From positions 1 to 22,577 of IMG/VR virus record IMGVR_UViG_3300032229_000774: 22,577 bases of DNA; one strand, written 5' to 3'. Under the pieces are notes generated by a model. The model saw only the letters and a program-made list of their open reading frames with translations, made no database searches and had not been told where the DNA came from. Shown piece by piece: positions 21,105-22,577 of the stretch; positions within the stretch are counted from its first letter, which is position 1; every line of letters starts with the position of its first letter. A program made the translations under genes and the position numbers. Origin of the DNA: a virus.

Positions 21105-21775
21105 TGTCTCATTAGAGTATGTTTGTAAATATATTTTGTAAAACCTGTATTTTTACGATATTGAGTTGCATCCCAAATCCAATCACCAACCAAAGAAGCA
21201 GAACAATCGAATCCGCAAGTATAATGAGCAATCGCACCTAAGACTCTTTCGGTCGCAAATGTATCATTTTTACATTCTGCGGTTAACTTATCAACACCAA
21301 ATTGTTTCAATAATCTTAGTCCCATTTGTGGGACATAAAAATTATTGTTTAATACTCCATGTGCATGATGTAGTGGCCAAGATTTTCCATACAAATTATA
21401 AAAAACATCTTCTCCACATCCAGGACAAGGATCTTCCAGAAGTGGATAAGATGCAGGAGCTACCATTTTAATTCCTTGAGAAGGAACTCTTAAAATATGT
21501 TCCCAATCTTCTGCAACAATTTCAACAGAGTCTTGAAACATAAAGTACTCTGTTTCTCCCGGGTACATATTAGTTGCAAAATTAAATGCACCAATCTCAT
21601 ATTTTAAATTACTATTCTCAAGAAAAGCATCATACTTTTCAGCAATTTCTCTAGATTCTTGAGAATCAGATGTCTCTATACAAATAATTCTATGAAACTC
21701 TTTTGAAAACTTACGAATTGAACTCAAACATTGCTCAAGAACATCAGGACTCTTATGAGTACATACAATAATCAT
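21101..21775 (-). CDS. GT2-like glycosyltransferase (224 aa)
   Basis: The start ATG 21775 (MIIVCTHKSPDVLEQCLSSI) follows GGAGAT closely and comes right after the upstream stop; a longer frame begins inside the upstream gene and is rejected. THKSP and IICIETSDS form the nucleotide-binding opening. MFQDSVEIVAEDW takes the metal-site position, with QDS in place of a typical DXD. DDPCPGCGEDVF-type Cys residues (PCPGCG) are unusual in this fold. It is likely a glycosyltransferase or a catalytically altered relative. Confidence 0.7.
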   Translation of the reverse strand: MIIVCTHKSPDVLEQCLSSIRKFSKEFHRIICIETSDSQESREIAEKYDAFLENSNLKYEIGAFNFATNMYPGETEYFMFQDSVEIVAEDWEHILRVPSQGIKMVAPASYPLLEDPCPGCGEDVFYNLYGKSWPLHHAHGVLNNNFYVPQMGLRLLKQFGVDKLTAECKNDTFATERVLGAIAHYTCGFDCSASLVGDWIWDATQYRKNTGFTKYIYKHTLMRQ

Positions 21776-21776
21776 T

Positions 21777-22577
21777 TTAATCTCCAATAATTTTATCAAA
21801 AATATCAATTATATATTCGATTTGAAAGAGTCTAGTATTGTTTACATAATTTGCAGTAATATAGTCAGCATATAAATCTTTATCATTATCAATTTCTATA
21901 ATTCTTTCAATTACCTTTTCATCACTACCATAATCATTCCAATTAATAAAACTACTAGTATTAAAATCACAATCAATTAATGGATTTCCCCAATAGATAG
22001 GGATACTCATTGCAATCATTGGTTCAAAAATCTTCTCAGTAGTATATCCTATTTTACCTTTATACTCTGAAGAATTTTCAAAAGCAATAGAAAATTTATA
22101 CTTTCTTTGAACTTTACATTTTTCAATCGATCCTTCAATACTTCCGGATTCACCAGGAACAAATGGACCATTATTGAAATGCAATCCTAATGCATCAATA
22201 TGCTTATACTCTGATAGTTTTTGGAAAAACTCAGTTCTTCTTGGAGTTCCTCCAGGACCTCTTGCAATGTAATTGCAAAATTCAGATTTATTAAACAAAG
22301 ATTCAAGTAAATTTGATTTGTTTAAAATTGCATTATATGAATTTGTAAATCCCGTTTTATAGTAATCATATGCATAGAGAAGATACAATGGAACTCTAAA
22401 AAACTTAGGATCATCAATATAAAAAGATGTAAATGCATAATCATTAACACCTAATTCATAAAATGGTTCACCACTAAAATAAACCATTTTTGCATCTTGG
22501 TATCTTTCAATAAAATGATTACTTACTACAATATCAGGATTGTTTGGAGTTACTTCAACATTATATCTTTGTGATAA
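21777..22577 (-). CDS. GT10 fucosyltransferase-like protein, copy B (N-terminus beyond the window)
   Basis: The frame is open to the right edge; the first ATG inside the window (22487) is internal. Codons upstream read NPDIVVSNHFIERY and AKMVYFSGEP, the end of the first domain of GT10 enzymes, so the start lies outside. The C-terminal domain has FSIAFENSSEYKGKIGYTTE followed by KIFEPMIAMSIPIYWGNPLI, the GDP-fucose block with the TEK residues. It is the most upstream glycan gene in view. It is clearly different from copy A at 17149-17961, for example in having SEYKGKIG before TTEK. Confidence 0.88.
   Translation of the reverse strand, partial: LSQRYNVEVTPNNPDIVVSNHFIERYQDAKMVYFSGEPFYELGVNDYAFTSFYIDDPKFFRVPLYLLYAYDYYKTGFTNSYNAILNKSNLLESLFNKSEFCNYIARGPGGTPRRTEFFQKLSEYKHIDALGLHFNNGPFVPGESGSIEGSIEKCKVQRKYKFSIAFENSSEYKGKIGYTTEKIFEPMIAMSIPIYWGNPLIDCDFNTSSFINWNDYGSDEKVIERIIEIDNDKDLYADYITANYVNNTRLFQIEYIIDIFDKIIGD

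Noticed and set aside
22400-22487. Start of the right-hand GT10-like gene at ATG 22487
   Set aside because: The frame stays open to the edge and upstream codons encode the expected GT10 strand before VYFSGE, so this ATG is internal.
1-22577. tRNA genes, CRISPR arrays, integrase, attachment sites or insertion sequences
   Set aside because: No cloverleaf-like sequence, regularly spaced repeats, transposase or recombinase frame was seen on either strand by reading.

Overview
The window looks like part of the genome of a T4-like marine cyanophage (a myovirus infecting Synechococcus or Prochlorococcus). The evidence is phage-type fibre and virion proteins, complete photosystem II genes psbA (D1) and psbD (D2), two short high-light-inducible (hli) genes, a type II peroxiredoxin, freestanding HNH and endonuclease VII-like nucleases, and repeated copies of the T4-type late promoter octamer NATAAATA. 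Every supported gene lies on the minus strand, so transcription runs from high to low coordinates. Genes are tightly packed, many sharing 1 to 14 bases.

Layout, from right to left (direction of transcription):
(1) 11.7-22.6 kb is an uninterrupted run of 14 genes for glycan synthesis. It holds two GT10-like and two GT11-like fucosyltransferase-type enzymes, two GT25-type enzymes, several GT-A/GT2-like proteins, an NTF2/SnoaL-like small protein, a sugar-nucleotide reductase/epimerase, and an RfbH/E1-like dehydratase that keeps the His-for-Lys swap and Cys residues of the PLP/[2Fe-2S] enzymes making 3,6-dideoxyhexoses. It ends in a strong terminator.
(2) 10.6-11.7 kb is a compact stress operon: hli, a 28-residue membrane microprotein, a 53-residue protein, a second hli, and a peroxiredoxin. 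The first four overlap by a single base each.
(3) 8.1-10.5 kb holds a small conserved-looking protein and a large fibre-like protein with seven FG-GAP-like repeats and a jelly-roll-like tail.
(4) 5.0-8.1 kb is the photosynthesis block: psbA, an endonuclease VII-like gene, psbD, then a possible 24-residue membrane peptide.
(5) 3.2-5.0 kb holds small genes: a calcineurin-like phosphoesterase, four small proteins and an HNH nuclease.
(6) 1-3.2 kb holds fibre/virion proteins, including a beta-helix-like protein and a collagen-like fibre protein cut by the left edge.

The regulatory layout is informative. psbA and psbD each carry a host-type sigma-70 promoter whose -10 box is fused in the same register to a late octamer, which suggests transcription both early and late in infection. 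At psbA and at the hli operon, the -35 hexamer TTGACG sits in the loop and stem of the upstream gene's terminator, so one short element ends one unit and starts the next. The proteins suggest a phage that keeps photosystem II working and protected during infection, and that builds or modifies a sugar structure, either on its own fibres or on the host surface. The sugar product and its acceptor cannot be read from the sequence. No tRNA, CRISPR array, integrase or insertion sequence was seen.
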